Shown here piece by piece: positions 31,251 through 40,010 of a stretch of DNA of 64,000 nt (positions within the stretch are counted from its first letter, which is position 1; every line of letters begins with the position of its first letter). The notes under the pieces were generated by a model. It had not been told where the DNA came from. It searched no databases and saw only the letters and a list, made by a program, of their open reading frames with translations. The stretch comes from Ectopseudomonas oleovorans (GTDB taxonomy: Bacteria; Pseudomonadota; Gammaproteobacteria; Pseudomonadales; Pseudomonadaceae): the NCBI RefSeq assembly GCF_003052605.1, contig NZ_QASO01000121.1:1-64000 (forward strand), given 5' to 3'. Both the position numbers and the translations under genes were made by a program.

Positions 31251-34200
31251 ATGTTGATTCTGCGCGGCGCTCCCGCCCTTTCCGCTTTCCGCCATGGCAA
31301 ATTGCTTGAGCAACTGACCAGCAAGGTGCCGGCCGTGACCGGGCTGTACGCCGAGTTCGCGCATTTCGCCGACGTCACCGGCGTGCTCAGCGCCGATGAG
31401 GAACAAGTGCTGGCCCGGCTGCTCAAGTACGGCCCGAGCGTGCCGGTGCAGGAGCCCAGCGGCAAACTGTTCCTGACCATTCCGCGTTTCGGCACCATTT
31501 CGCCCTGGTCGAGCAAGGCCAGCGACATTGCCCGTAATTGCGGCCTGGCCAAGGTCCAGCGTCTGGAACGTGGTATCGCCTATTACGTCAGCGGCGAGCT
31601 GAGCGAAGCCGATAGCGCCGCCGTCGCCAGCCTGCTGCACGACCGCATGACCCAGCTCGTTCTGAATGCGCTGGAGGACGCCGCCGCGCTGTTCAGTCAC
31701 GCCGAGCCCAAGCCGCTGACTGCAGTGGACGTACTCGGCGGTGGCCGCGCCGCGCTGGAACAGGCCAACCTGGATCTGGGCCTGGCCCTGGCCGAGGACG
31801 AAATCGACTACCTGGTGAAGAGCTTCAATGACCTGGGGCGCAATCCGCACGACATCGAACTGATGATGTTTGCCCAGGCCAACTCCGAGCACTGCCGCCA
31901 CAAGATCTTCAATGCCAGCTGGGACATCGACGGCGAGAGCCAGGACAAGTCGCTGTTCGGCATGATCAAGAACACCTACCAGATGCACAACGAAGGTGTG
32001 CTGTCCGCATACAAGGACAACGCCTCGGTGATCAAAGGCCACACCGCCGGGCGTTTCTTCCCCAACCCGGAAACTCGCCAGTACGGCGCGGTGCAGGAGC
32101 CGGTACACATTCTGATGAAGGTCGAGACGCACAACCACCCGACCGCCATCGCCCCGTTCCCTGGCGCGGCCACCGGCTCCGGTGGTGAGATTCGTGACGA
32201 AGGCGCGACCGGCCGTGGTGCCAAGCCGAAGGCCGGCCTGACCGGTTTCTCGGTCTCCAACCTGAATATCCCCGATTTCCTCCAGCCCTGGGAAAAGCCC
32301 TACGGCAAGCCCGAGCGCATCGTCAGCGCGCTGGACATCATGATCGAAGGCCCGCTGGGCGCCGCCGCGTTCAACAACGAGTTCGGTCGCCCGGCACTCA
32401 ATGGCTACTTCCGTACCTTCGAGCAGGCTGTCAGCAGCCCCCGCGGTGAGGAAGTGCGTGGCTACCACAAGCCGATCATGCTCGCCGGCGGTCTCGGCAA
32501 CATCCGCGAGAACCACGTACAGAAGGGCGAGATTTCCGTCGGTGCCAAACTGATCGTGCTCGGTGGCCCGGCCATGCTCATCGGCCTGGGCGGCGGCGCC
32601 GCTTCGTCGATGGCCACCGGTGCCAGCTCGGCCGATCTGGATTTTGCCTCGGTGCAGCGCGAGAACCCGGAGATGGAGCGCCGTTGCCAGGAGGTCATCG
32701 ACCGCTGCTGGCAGTTGGGCGAGGCCAATCCGATCAAGTTCATCCACGACGTCGGCGCCGGTGGTATCTCCAATGCCCTGCCGGAGCTGATCAACGACGG
32801 CGGTCGCGGTGGCCGTTTCGAGCTGCGTAACGTGCCCAACGATGAACCGGGTATGGCTCCGCACGAAATCTGGTGCAACGAGTCGCAGGAGCGTTACGTG
32901 CTGTCCGTCGATGCGGCCGACTTCGAGCGCTTCCAAGCCATCTGCGAACGCGAGCGTTGCCCCTTCGCCGTGGTCGGCGAGGCCACTGCAGAGCCGCACC
33001 TGACCGTGACCGACAGCCACTTCAGCAACACCCCGGTGGACATGCCGCTGGAAGTGCTGCTGGGCAAACCGCCGCGCATGCACCGCAGTGTCAGCCGCGA
33101 AGCCGAGCAGGGTGATGATTTCAGCGCCCCCAGCGTCGATATCGAAGAAGCCCTGGGTCGTGTGCTGCATCACCCGGCCGTGGCCAGCAAGAGCTTCCTG
33201 ATTACCATCGGCGACCGCACCATCACCGGTCTGGTTGCTCGCGATCAGATGGTCGGTCCGTGGCAGGTGCCGGTGGCCGACTGCGCCGTTACCGCCACCA
33301 GCTTCGACGTCTACACCGGTGAAGCCATGGCCATGGGCGAGCGCACGCCGCTGGCGCTGCTCGACGCACCGGCTTCCGGCCGCATGGCGGTGGGTGAGGC
33401 CGTTACCAACCTGGCCGCTGCACGCATCGAGAAAATCTCCGACATCAAACTGTCGGCCAACTGGATGGCGGCTGCCGGCCACCCCGGCGAAGACGCCCGC
33501 CTGTATGACACTGTCAAGGCTGTCGGCATGGAACTGTGCCCGGCTCTGGGCATTACCATTCCGGTGGGCAAGGACTCCATGTCCATGAAAACCCGCTGGC
33601 AGGAAGAGGGCGTGGACAAGAGCGTGACCGCGCCGTTGTCGCTGGTGATCACCGGCTTCGCTCCGGTGCAGGACATCCGTCAGACCCTGACCCCGCAACT
33701 GCGCATGGACAAGGGCGAGACCGATCTGATCCTGATCGACCTCGGCCGTGGTCAGAACCGCATGGGCGCCTCGATCCTGGCGCAGGTCTATGCGCAGATC
33801 GGCCAGCAGGTGCCGGACCTCGACGACGCCGAAGATCTCAAGGCCTTCTTCGCCGTGATCCAGGGCCTGAATGCCGACGGCCACCTGCTGGCTTACCACG
33901 ACCGTTCCGATGGCGGTCTGCTGACCACCGTGCTGGAGATGGCCTTCGCTGGTCATTGCGGTCTGTCGCTGAACCTCGACGCGCTGGCTGATGACAGCTC
34001 CGAGCTTCCAGCCGTGCTGTTCAACGAAGAGCTGGGTGCGGTGATCCAGGTGCGCCAGGACGCCACTCCGGAAGTGCTGGCGCAGTTCAGCGCCGCCGGT
34101 CTGGACGACTGCGTGGCCGTGATTGGCCAGGCCGTGAACAACGGCGAGGTCAGCATCAGCTTCAATGGCGAACCGGTGTTCGCCGGTGAGCGCCGTCTGC

Positions 34201-35147
34201 TGCAGCGTCAGTGGGCTGAGACTAGCTATCGCATCCAGCGTCTGCGCGATAACGCGCAGGGCGCGGATCAGGAGTTCGACCTGCTGCTGGAAGAAGACAA
34301 TCCCGGTCTGTCGATCAAGCTCGGCTTCGACGTCAATCAGGACATCGCTGCGCCTTACATCAAGAAGGGCGTGCGTCCGCAGGTGGCGATTCTGCGTGAG
34401 CAGGGCGTCAACGGCCAGGTGGAAATGGCCGCCGCGTTCGACCGTGCCGGTTTCTCCGCCATCGACGTGCATATGAGTGACATCCTCGCCGGTCGCGTCA
34501 GCCTGGAAGAGTTCAAAGGCCTGGTGGCCTGCGGCGGCTTCTCCTACGGCGACGTGCTCGGCGCCGGTGAAGGCTGGGCCAAGTCGGTGCTGTTCAACGC
34601 TCGCGCCCGCGATGCCTTCCAGGGTTTCTTTGAGCGGCGCGACAGCTTCGCCCTCGGCGTGTGCAACGGCTGCCAGATGATGAGCAACCTGCACGAGCTG
34701 ATCCCGGGTACCGAATTCTGGCCGCACTTCGTACGCAACCGCTCCGAGCAGTTCGAAGCGCGCGTGGCCATGGTGCAGATCCAGGAGTCGGCATCGATCT
34801 TCCTGCAGGGCATGGCCGGTTCGCGCATGCCGATCGCCATCGCTCACGGTGAAGGTCATGCCGAGTTCGAGAGCGAGGAAGCGCTGCTGGAGGCCGATCT
34901 GTCCGGCACCGTGGCCCTGCGTTACGTTGACAACCACGGCAAGGTCACCGAAGCCTACCCGGCCAACCCCAACGGTTCGCCGCGTGGCATTACCGGCCTG
35001 ACCAGCCGCGACGGTCGCGTGACCATCATGATGCCGCACCCGGAGCGGGTATTTCGCGCCGTACAGAACTCCTGGCGCCCGGACGAGTGGCAGGAAGACG
35101 GCGGCTGGATGCGCATGTTCCGCAACGCCCGAGTGTGGGTGGACTAA
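31251..35147 (+). CDS. purL: Phosphoribosylformylglycinamidine synthase
   Basis: The 1298-residue single-chain enzyme makes FGAM from FGAR, glutamine and ATP in purine synthesis. It has the PurS-like N-terminal part, the two AIRS-like synthetase halves (NHPTAIAPFPGAATGSGG near 295, DRSDGGLLTT near 885) and a C-terminal class I glutaminase domain. The latter has the nucleophile in GVCNGCQMM and the His/Glu pair in MPHPERVF. It is large and intact; the long open frame on the opposite strand is a coding shadow. Confidence 0.98.
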   Translation: MLILRGAPALSAFRHGKLLEQLTSKVPAVTGLYAEFAHFADVTGVLSADEEQVLARLLKYGPSVPVQEPSGKLFLTIPRFGTISPWSSKASDIARNCGLAKVQRLERGIAYYVSGELSEADSAAVASLLHDRMTQLVLNALEDAAALFSHAEPKPLTAVDVLGGGRAALEQANLDLGLALAEDEIDYLVKSFNDLGRNPHDIELMMFAQANSEHCRHKIFNASWDIDGESQDKSLFGMIKNTYQMHNEGVLSAYKDNASVIKGHTAGRFFPNPETRQYGAVQEPVHILMKVETHNHPTAIAPFPGAATGSGGEIRDEGATGRGAKPKAGLTGFSVSNLNIPDFLQPWEKPYGKPERIVSALDIMIEGPLGAAAFNNEFGRPALNGYFRTFEQAVSSPRGEEVRGYHKPIMLAGGLGNIRENHVQKGEISVGAKLIVLGGPAMLIGLGGGAASSMATGASSADLDFASVQRENPEMERRCQEVIDRCWQLGEANPIKFIHDVGAGGISNALPELINDGGRGGRFELRNVPNDEPGMAPHEIWCNESQERYVLSVDAADFERFQAICERERCPFAVVGEATAEPHLTVTDSHFSNTPVDMPLEVLLGKPPRMHRSVSREAEQGDDFSAPSVDIEEALGRVLHHPAVASKSFLITIGDRTITGLVARDQMVGPWQVPVADCAVTATSFDVYTGEAMAMGERTPLALLDAPASGRMAVGEAVTNLAAARIEKISDIKLSANWMAAAGHPGEDARLYDTVKAVGMELCPALGITIPVGKDSMSMKTRWQEEGVDKSVTAPLSLVITGFAPVQDIRQTLTPQLRMDKGETDLILIDLGRGQNRMGASILAQVYAQIGQQVPDLDDAEDLKAFFAVIQGLNADGHLLAYHDRSDGGLLTTVLEMAFAGHCGLSLNLDALADDSSELPAVLFNEELGAVIQVRQDATPEVLAQFSAAGLDDCVAVIGQAVNNGEVSISFNGEPVFAGERRLLQRQWAETSYRIQRLRDNAQGADQEFDLLLEEDNPGLSIKLGFDVNQDIAAPYIKKGVRPQVAILREQGVNGQVEMAAAFDRAGFSAIDVHMSDILAGRVSLEEFKGLVACGGFSYGDVLGAGEGWAKSVLFNARARDAFQGFFERRDSFALGVCNGCQMMSNLHELIPGTEFWPHFVRNRSEQFEARVAMVQIQESASIFLQGMAGSRMPIAIAHGEGHAEFESEEALLEADLSGTVALRYVDNHGKVTEAYPANPNGSPRGITGLTSRDGRVTIMMPHPERVFRAVQNSWRPDEWQEDGGWMRMFRNARVWVD

Positions 35148-35162
35148 AAGCGGTCGCGTAGC

Positions 35163-35352
35163 GGCCCTCTGCTAACCCTCTCCCGCTTGCGGGAGAGGGT
35201 GCCCGAAGGGCGGGAGAGGGTGTTGTGGCCAACGCGGAACCCTCTCCCCCGACCCCTCTCCCGCAAGCGGGAGAGGGGAGCAGGGCGCGTAGCCCGGATG
35301 CAATTCGGGGCAGTTTCCCTCACACCACTAACCCGGATTCCATCCGGGCTAC
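35163..35352. repeat. Cluster of palindromic repeats downstream of purL
   Basis: Three different palindromes lie side by side: CCCTCTCCCGC/GCGGGAGAGGG at 35176-35199, a related larger copy at 35253-35278, and GTAGCCCGGATG (35289) with CATCCGGGCTAC (35341-35352). They are intergenic Pseudomonas-type repeats and may also terminate purL transcription. Nothing else was found in this 217-base gap. Confidence 0.8.
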
Positions 35353-35364
35353 ACAGGCCCAGCC

Positions 35365-35634
35365 ATGGCCGATGATCCTCTCCCCATCCTCCCCGAAGTT
35401 CGCTTGGTCAAACCCGGTGAAACCCATCGCCTATGCCGCTGCGGGCATTCGCCCGACATGCCGAACTGCACACCCGACTGCGTCCAGTCTCTGATTCTGC
35501 AGCCCGAGCGCGAGCAGCGTCTGCTGCTATGCCGCTGTAGCCGATCCGCAAACCTGCCCTACTGCGATGGCAGTCACAGCCCGCCGACCACCGGTCTGGC
35601 CGACAAATGGCGGCGCTTTTTCAGCGGTCGCTGA
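35365..35634 (+). CDS. CDGSH iron-sulfur domain protein
   Basis: The 89-residue protein has two CDGSH-type motifs in tandem: a degenerate one (CRCGHSPDMPNCTPDC) and a canonical one (CRCSRSANLPYCDGSH) with the three-Cys, one-His ligand set of 2Fe-2S mitoNEET-like proteins. Family members are redox or cluster-transfer proteins; the specific role here is unknown. Confidence 0.88.
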   Translation: MADDPLPILPEVRLVKPGETHRLCRCGHSPDMPNCTPDCVQSLILQPEREQRLLLCRCSRSANLPYCDGSHSPPTTGLADKWRRFFSGR

Positions 35635-36009
35635 GAACGCCGCGCCCTTTGCCTGAGTCGAAAGCAACGAATCGTTTTAATGCTGCGTATGGATTTGTGC
35701 GGGCGATCTCAAGACAACTCCATGGCGAAATGACATCATATTGGCGTCATGGCTTGTCTGTTGTTCGGTTGCCCATCTGCGGAGAACTTGATGTACAAAC
35801 TGTGTTTCTATATGTACTTGTAAAATCCCTTACTAATCAATAAGTTAAGATAGTTGCTCAAGTGGGTTTCTACCCATTTCTCCTACCCAAAGTAACCACC
35901 CACCGGCCCAAATCTGGCGTGCTATTTCAGATGGGCGGCTATCCGATACCTTCAAATCCTGGCTATGTGCTACCTTCTCAGGGGCCAGCAAATCACAGGA
36001 GCAAGGCAG
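35635..36009. other. Former upstream region of the NIF3-like gene and left end of the second element
   Basis: The first part (to 35790) is the original upstream region of the NIF3-like gene, with GCGGAGAAC as its old ribosome site. From 35791 a duplicated gene start (ten codons, then TAA) marks the left end of the inserted element, followed by TTTCTACCCA repeats near 35869. No further gene is seen. Confidence 0.65.
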
Positions 36010-36327
36010 ATGGATTGGGAAGTCAATTACTCTTATCACTGGGGCAGCGTGGAAGGTGACGGCATTTACACCGCTACAGGCGTTGCGGCTAATCACACAG
36101 AAGAAGGTGGCAAGCTAGCCTTGGGGCAGGTCAAGGAAGAGATAGCTACGAAGCTGTATGAGGAAAGCGGGGTTGTCTTGTATGAGACAGGGAAAGACAC
36201 GCAAATCAACTGTGGTGTCGCAGGTCTGCACAAGGGGCCATCACGGGGCACGCTAGTCGGTCACGCTGCCTTGAACATAGACGGAAATTTCACGCTAGAC
36301 GTTTACGAGGCCGTAAAGCCTCTTTAG
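36010..36327 (+). CDS. Small protein of unknown function in the second element
   Basis: The 105-residue soluble protein starts MDWEVNYSYHWGSVEGDG, with AGGAG nine bases upstream. I see no signal, membrane segment or known motif. Glycine- and charge-rich, it lacks the GC-rich third codon positions of the surrounding chromosome, in line with a mobile origin. Confidence 0.55.
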   Translation: MDWEVNYSYHWGSVEGDGIYTATGVAANHTEEGGKLALGQVKEEIATKLYEESGVVLYETGKDTQINCGVAGLHKGPSRGTLVGHAALNIDGNFTLDVYEAVKPL

Positions 36328-36550
36328 ACGTTTGGGGCTTAAACCCCAGCGGGATAGCTCAACTGCCGAACCACCCCAGCGGTTAAGGGCTGTAAAGCGG
36401 TTTGGATTCGAGAAATCCGACAGGCAACGCTCAAACGTCGAAGCAAATACGCGATTGAATAGGGGTTTATACACCTAAAACAAGCGTTCAGGCTTTGAGG
36501 GTAGTCAGGGGTAGGTTGGACAAAGCGGCTTATAGAAGGCTGTAGAACGC

Positions 36551-36582
36551 AAAGAAAAGCCCCGGCTTGTTGGGCTGGGGCA
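36551..36582 (-). terminator. Probable terminator of the resolvase fragment
   Basis: Read on the minus strand, a GC-rich hairpin (CTGCCCCAGCCC with GCCGGGGC) is followed by TTTTCTTT. It lies about 20 bases after the resolvase stop. Confidence 0.6.
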
Positions 36583-36603
36583 GTTGGTTGTGGGTTGTGA
36601 GTG

Positions 36604-36961
36604 CTAAGCAGCAAGGTACTTGTACAGCGTAGAGAGGCCCATTTTAAGATGCTTAGCAACGGCAGGCTTGGCCATGCCCTCGGCTACAAGCTTTTTAGCA
36701 GTCTGCACCACAACAGGGTCTAGTGCCTTGCGGCCAGTGTACTTACCATCAGCCTTTGCTTTCTCAATTCCGATACGCTGGCGCTCAAGCATCAGCTCCC
36801 TTTCCATTCGCGCCATGCCTGCCATCATCGTCAGGATCATTTCACCTGATGGCGTGGTCACGTCAATGCCCAGGTTGTCGATAATCAGGTGGATGCGGCG
36901 AGCCTTCAAGTTCTCTGACAGCTCCAGCACCTCAATGCTATTACGGCCTAGTCTTGATACC
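36604..36961 (-). pseudogene. Serine recombinase (resolvase), N-terminus missing
   Basis: The frame contains REVSRLGRNSIEVLEL, GEMILTMMAGMARMERELM and a C-terminal helix-turn-helix (KPAVAKHLKMGLSTLYKYL), which is the second half of a resolvase/invertase. The catalytic-serine part is missing: upstream of the VREVSRLGR segment the sequence changes into the end of the truncated integrase. The fragment cannot be catalytic. Confidence 0.8.
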
Positions 36962-36968
36962 TCTCTGA

Positions 36969-37595
36969 CTACCAGTAATGGGCCGCAAACCTCTCTTGCA
37001 GGCTTTTACTTAGGGGAGATTTCGGCTTGTAGGATTTGTGATCCCTTAGGATGCCGCTTGCCTCCTCAGTCTGCCCCTTGGTCAACCCGTAGTCAGCCAC
37101 TAGCTGATGAGCTATTCCGTCTTTAAAGAACTCTGTGAGTTTCTTGTACTCGGAGACGGCTTCGCTTGGAGACTTATCGGTGATATCGAACGTATGGGAT
37201 GCGATGGTTTTAACCTTCCCGTGAATCGAGGGGTCATAGACCTCTGCGCTACCCTCGATTCTGTCGATTTCTTCCTGGCTCTTCTCTGGTAGAGCTTGTA
37301 CGCCCATCGCATCAAGCACCATCTCATTCAAGAATCCTGAGAGGCTTTTTGAAGCTTTGGCGGCATCATCTCTCCATCCATCACCACGGCGAATTTGTGC
37401 TTCTCTCAGCTGTCGAAACTGAAGCTTCCACTCTGCCACCTGTCTCGCTGCTAGCTCTCGGGCCAGCAAAGCGTCACCGGTTCTCAAGCTCTTGCTGAGA
37501 ATGCGCCTGTTGCCGAACGCAGGGCGAAGCGCAGCGGGGATATCGATTCTCGCGTGGTAGATCGTGCCGCGTTGTACGATATGGCTTGATGGCAT
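36969..37595 (-). pseudogene. Tyrosine integrase, C-terminal catalytic domain missing
   Basis: This 208-residue frame has the N-terminal DUF6538-like part found in phage-type integrases (VQRGTIYHARIDIPAALRPA, then RILSKSLRTGDALLARELA) and a helical core-binding region. It ends at FAAHYW where resolvase sequence begins. The R-H-R-Y catalytic residues are lost. It lies 110 bases from attR and reads away from it, the usual place for the integrase that inserted the element. Confidence 0.8.
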
Positions 37596-37704
37596 AATGA
37601 GATTGCGTCCGAGGTTTCTACCCCATGATTCTACGCATAATTTCTACCCAAAATCACTGCTCGGCCCTTGAAGTGCCCTATTTTACTGGGTTTGGGGACT
37701 ATTA

Positions 37705-38022
37705 ATGTACAAACTGTGTTTTTACGTGCCGGAAGCCCATCTGGAGCCGGTGAAAAAGGCGGTGTTCGCAGCCGGCGGCGGGCGCATCGGGCGGTACGAC
37801 AACTGCTGCTGGCAGGTGTTGGGCCAAGGTCAGTTCCGCGCTCTGGAAGGTAGCCAGCCGTTTATCGGTCAGGTTGGCAGCGTCGAGCAGGTTGCCGAGT
37901 GGAAGGTGGAAATGGTCGTTGCCGACGAGTTGATCCACGATGCCGTGAAGGCACTGAAGAAGAGTCATCCTTACGAAACACCGGCCTTCGATGTCTGGCG
38001 CTTGTCCGATCTGCAGTTCTGA
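37705..38022 (+). CDS. NIF3/YqfO-like C-terminal domain protein
   Basis: The 105-residue protein has the CutA-like ferredoxin fold seen as an insert in NIF3/YqfO proteins (KLCFYVPEAHLEPVKKAVF; HPYETPAFDVW at the end). Function is unknown; a role in metal or small-ligand binding is suggested by homology only. The second element inserted exactly at its ATG. The new upstream flank supplies GGGGA seven bases before the start, so the gene still looks translatable, but its old promoter is 1.9 kb away. Confidence 0.85.
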   Translation: MYKLCFYVPEAHLEPVKKAVFAAGGGRIGRYDNCCWQVLGQGQFRALEGSQPFIGQVGSVEQVAEWKVEMVVADELIHDAVKALKKSHPYETPAFDVWRLSDLQF

Positions 38023-38056
38023 ATCACCTCAGCTAAGGCCTGCAACGCAGCCCTTC

Positions 38057-38130
38057 GTAGGAGCCCCGCCTCGGGGCGAAGCTTCTCACCTCCCTTGCGG
38101 CACGGGTTCGCGGCGGGGCGCCGCTCCTAC
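38057..38130. repeat. REPIN-like inverted repeat
   Basis: Arms GTAGGAGCCCCGCCTCGGGG (from 38057) and its imperfect complement ending GCCGCTCCTAC at 38130 enclose about 26 bases. It is the same GTAGGAGC-ended type as at 5161-5226 and separates two convergent genes. Confidence 0.8.
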
Positions 38131-38158
38131 AGGTTCAACGGGCGATTCAGTGTCTGGC

Positions 38159-38662
38159 TCAGGGCCTGATTTCGATCAGCGTCCCATCCTTGACCAGGCT
38201 CCATACCTCGCGCATGTCGTCGTTCTTCATGGCGATGCAGCCTTCTGTCCAGTCCAGGGTGTGGAAGAACCACTCCGGGTATTCCTCATCCAGCGGCGTG
38301 CCGTGGATCATGATCATGCTGCCCGGCGGCACCCCGGCTTCCTTGGCGCGAGCCAGATCGCGTGCGTTGGGGTAGGAGATATGCAGCGACATTTGGTACT
38401 TGTCGCTCGGCTTGCGCCAATCGATCCAGTAGAAGCCTTCCGGTGTGCGCAGGTCGCCTTCGCGCTGTTTGGCACCATTGGGCTGCTTGCCCAGCGAAAT
38501 ACGGTACGACTTGATGGTTTCGCCACGCTGCTGCAGATGCAGTTTGCGCTCGGATTTAAGCACCAGCACCTTGTCCACGGTCTGCTGGCTGGTCGCAGGC
38601 GTAGTGCTGGCCAGGGCGTTGAAGCTGAGAGTCAGGCAAAGTAGGGGCAACAACCAGCGCAT
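38159..38662 (-). CDS. L,D-transpeptidase (YkuD family)
   Basis: The 167-residue exported enzyme has a signal peptide (MRWLLPLLCLTLSFNALA). The YkuD motif is MIHGTP, with the catalytic Cys in WTEGCIAM. Such enzymes make 3-3 cross-links or attach proteins to peptidoglycan; this short single-domain form could instead process other substrates. The start lies 18 bases after the stop of the NUDIX gene upstream, so they form a small operon. Confidence 0.88.
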   Translation of the reverse strand: MRWLLPLLCLTLSFNALASTTPATSQQTVDKVLVLKSERKLHLQQRGETIKSYRISLGKQPNGAKQREGDLRTPEGFYWIDWRKPSDKYQMSLHISYPNARDLARAKEAGVPPGSMIMIHGTPLDEEYPEWFFHTLDWTEGCIAMKNDDMREVWSLVKDGTLIEIRP

Positions 38663-38680
38663 CAGCAACGTCCGCAAGGG

Positions 38681-39235
38681 TCAACGGGGTGTGTAGTGGG
38701 CACGCAGTGCTTCGAGTGGCTCATTGCGTACCGGAAAGAGATTCTGCCGACGGTCGGCGAAGAAGCATTCTAAGGTACGGCCTATGGTCGGGAAAGCCAG
38801 CTCTGACCAAGGGATTTCGCTTTCTGCAAACAGTCGCACCTCCAGGCTCTCTTCGCCCACGGCGAAATCCAGGTCGACCAGCTCGGCGCGAAATATCATG
38901 TACAGCTGGCTGATATGCGGCAGGTCGAACAGGGTGTAGAGGCTCAGATCGCGCACGCGGGCGCAGGCCTCTTCCAGGGTTTCGCGGGCGGCGGCTTGCT
39001 CGATGGTCTCGCCGTTTTCCATGAAGCCCGCAGGTAATGTCCAATAGCCTCGGCGTGGCTCGATAGCGCGTCGGCACAGCAGCACCTGGTCACGCCATAC
39101 GGGCAGGCAGCCGGCGACGATGCGCGGGTTTTCGTAATGCACGGTGGCGCAGTGAGCGCAGACATGGCGCATGCGGTTGTCGCCCGCGGGGATCATGCGG
39201 GTGACCGGGTTGCCGCACTGGCTGCAGAATTTCAT
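38681..39235 (-). CDS. NUDIX hydrolase with N-terminal zinc ribbon
   Basis: The 184-residue protein starts with a zinc ribbon (CSQCGNP and CAHCATVHYENPR), then has a canonical NUDIX box GFMENGETIEQAAARETLEE near residue 80. Related proteins cleave ADP-ribose or FAD/NAD-type pyrophosphates; the exact substrate is not known. GAGGAA precedes the ATG. The CoA-pyrophosphatase-like NUDIX gene is divergent, with starts 143 bases apart. Confidence 0.88.
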   Translation of the reverse strand: MKFCSQCGNPVTRMIPAGDNRMRHVCAHCATVHYENPRIVAGCLPVWRDQVLLCRRAIEPRRGYWTLPAGFMENGETIEQAAARETLEEACARVRDLSLYTLFDLPHISQLYMIFRAELVDLDFAVGEESLEVRLFAESEIPWSELAFPTIGRTLECFFADRRQNLFPVRNEPLEALRAHYTPR

Positions 39236-39377
39236 GCCGGTTCCTCTTCTCTTGCCACTATCTTGGTCGTCTGAACAATGGCCGGCAAGCCCGCGATTAC
39301 GGCCAGCTCGTCCTGTTTCAGGGTTGGGCGCCTGGCTGCTTTCATGCCATGATGCCTGGCAAAACAAGACTCCGAGT

Positions 39378-39989
39378 ATGCCCATGCTGGACGAGTTGCT
39401 CCATCGTGTGCGCGGTTACAGCCCGCGCCTTCTGGAGGCCGAGCGCAGCTTCCCCGAGGCGGCGGTGCTGGTCCCGATTACCCGCAGTGATGAACCCGAG
39501 TTGGTGCTGACCCTGCGCGCCAGCGGTTTGTCGACCCACGGCGGCGAGGTTGCCTTTCCCGGTGGCCGGCGCGACCCGGAAGATCGCGATCTGGTGGATA
39601 CCGCGCTGCGTGAGGCCGAGGAGGAGATCGGTCTGCCGCCCGGACTGGTCGAGGTGGTCGGGCCGCTCAGCAGCCTGGTCTCGCGACACGGCATTCAGGT
39701 CACGCCCTACGTCGGGCTGGTGCCTGATTACGTCGAATACAAGGCCAATGATGCGGAGATCGCCTCGGTATTCTCGGTGCCGTTGGAGTTCTTCCGCAGC
39801 GACCCGCGCGAAGTCACCCATCGTATCGACTACCTCGGGCAGAGCTGGTACGTGCCGTCCTACACCTATGGCGAATACCGCATCTGGGGGCTCACCGCGA
39901 TCATGGTGGTGGAACTGGTCAACCTGATCTTCGACGATGCGCAGATCGCCCTGCACCAGCCACCCGAACACTTCATACACCTGCGCTGA
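39378..39989 (+). CDS. NUDIX hydrolase, CoA pyrophosphatase type
   Basis: The 203-residue protein has the UPF0035 signature LTLRASGLSTHGGEVAFPGG followed by a NUDIX box with TALREAEEEIGL, the combination that marks coenzyme A diphosphatases (NudL/YeaB). It should split CoA or its oxidised forms into 4'-phosphopantetheine and 3',5'-ADP. ATG at 39384, two codons later, has the better-placed GAG and may be the true start. The gamma-carbonic anhydrase gene follows 21 bases after the stop. Confidence 0.88.
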   Translation: MPMLDELLHRVRGYSPRLLEAERSFPEAAVLVPITRSDEPELVLTLRASGLSTHGGEVAFPGGRRDPEDRDLVDTALREAEEEIGLPPGLVEVVGPLSSLVSRHGIQVTPYVGLVPDYVEYKANDAEIASVFSVPLEFFRSDPREVTHRIDYLGQSWYVPSYTYGEYRIWGLTAIMVVELVNLIFDDAQIALHQPPEHFIHLR

Positions 39990-40010
39990 TAGCGCCGAGG
40001 ACTGACGAGC

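Larger units (their letters stand above)
35791..37721. mobile_element. Degenerate integrative element at the start of the NIF3-like gene (1.9 kb)
   Basis: ATGTACAAACTGTGTTT occurs at 35791-35807 and again at 37705-37721, with two further matching bases after one mismatch, so the start of the host gene is duplicated at both ends. TTTCTACCC motifs lie near each end as possible integrase arm sites. Inside remain one small unknown gene, a resolvase fragment and an integrase fragment next to the right end. It is probably the leftover of a larger island after internal deletion. Confidence 0.75.

Noticed and set aside
31197..35039. Open frame of 1280 codons on the minus strand opposite purL
   Set aside because: It is antisense to an intact, well-recognised purL and its product has no family features. 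Such shadows are common in GC-rich genes.
35163..35352. Possible CRISPR array
   Set aside because: The repeats are palindromic, unlike each other and irregularly spaced, with no spacers of equal length and no cas genes.
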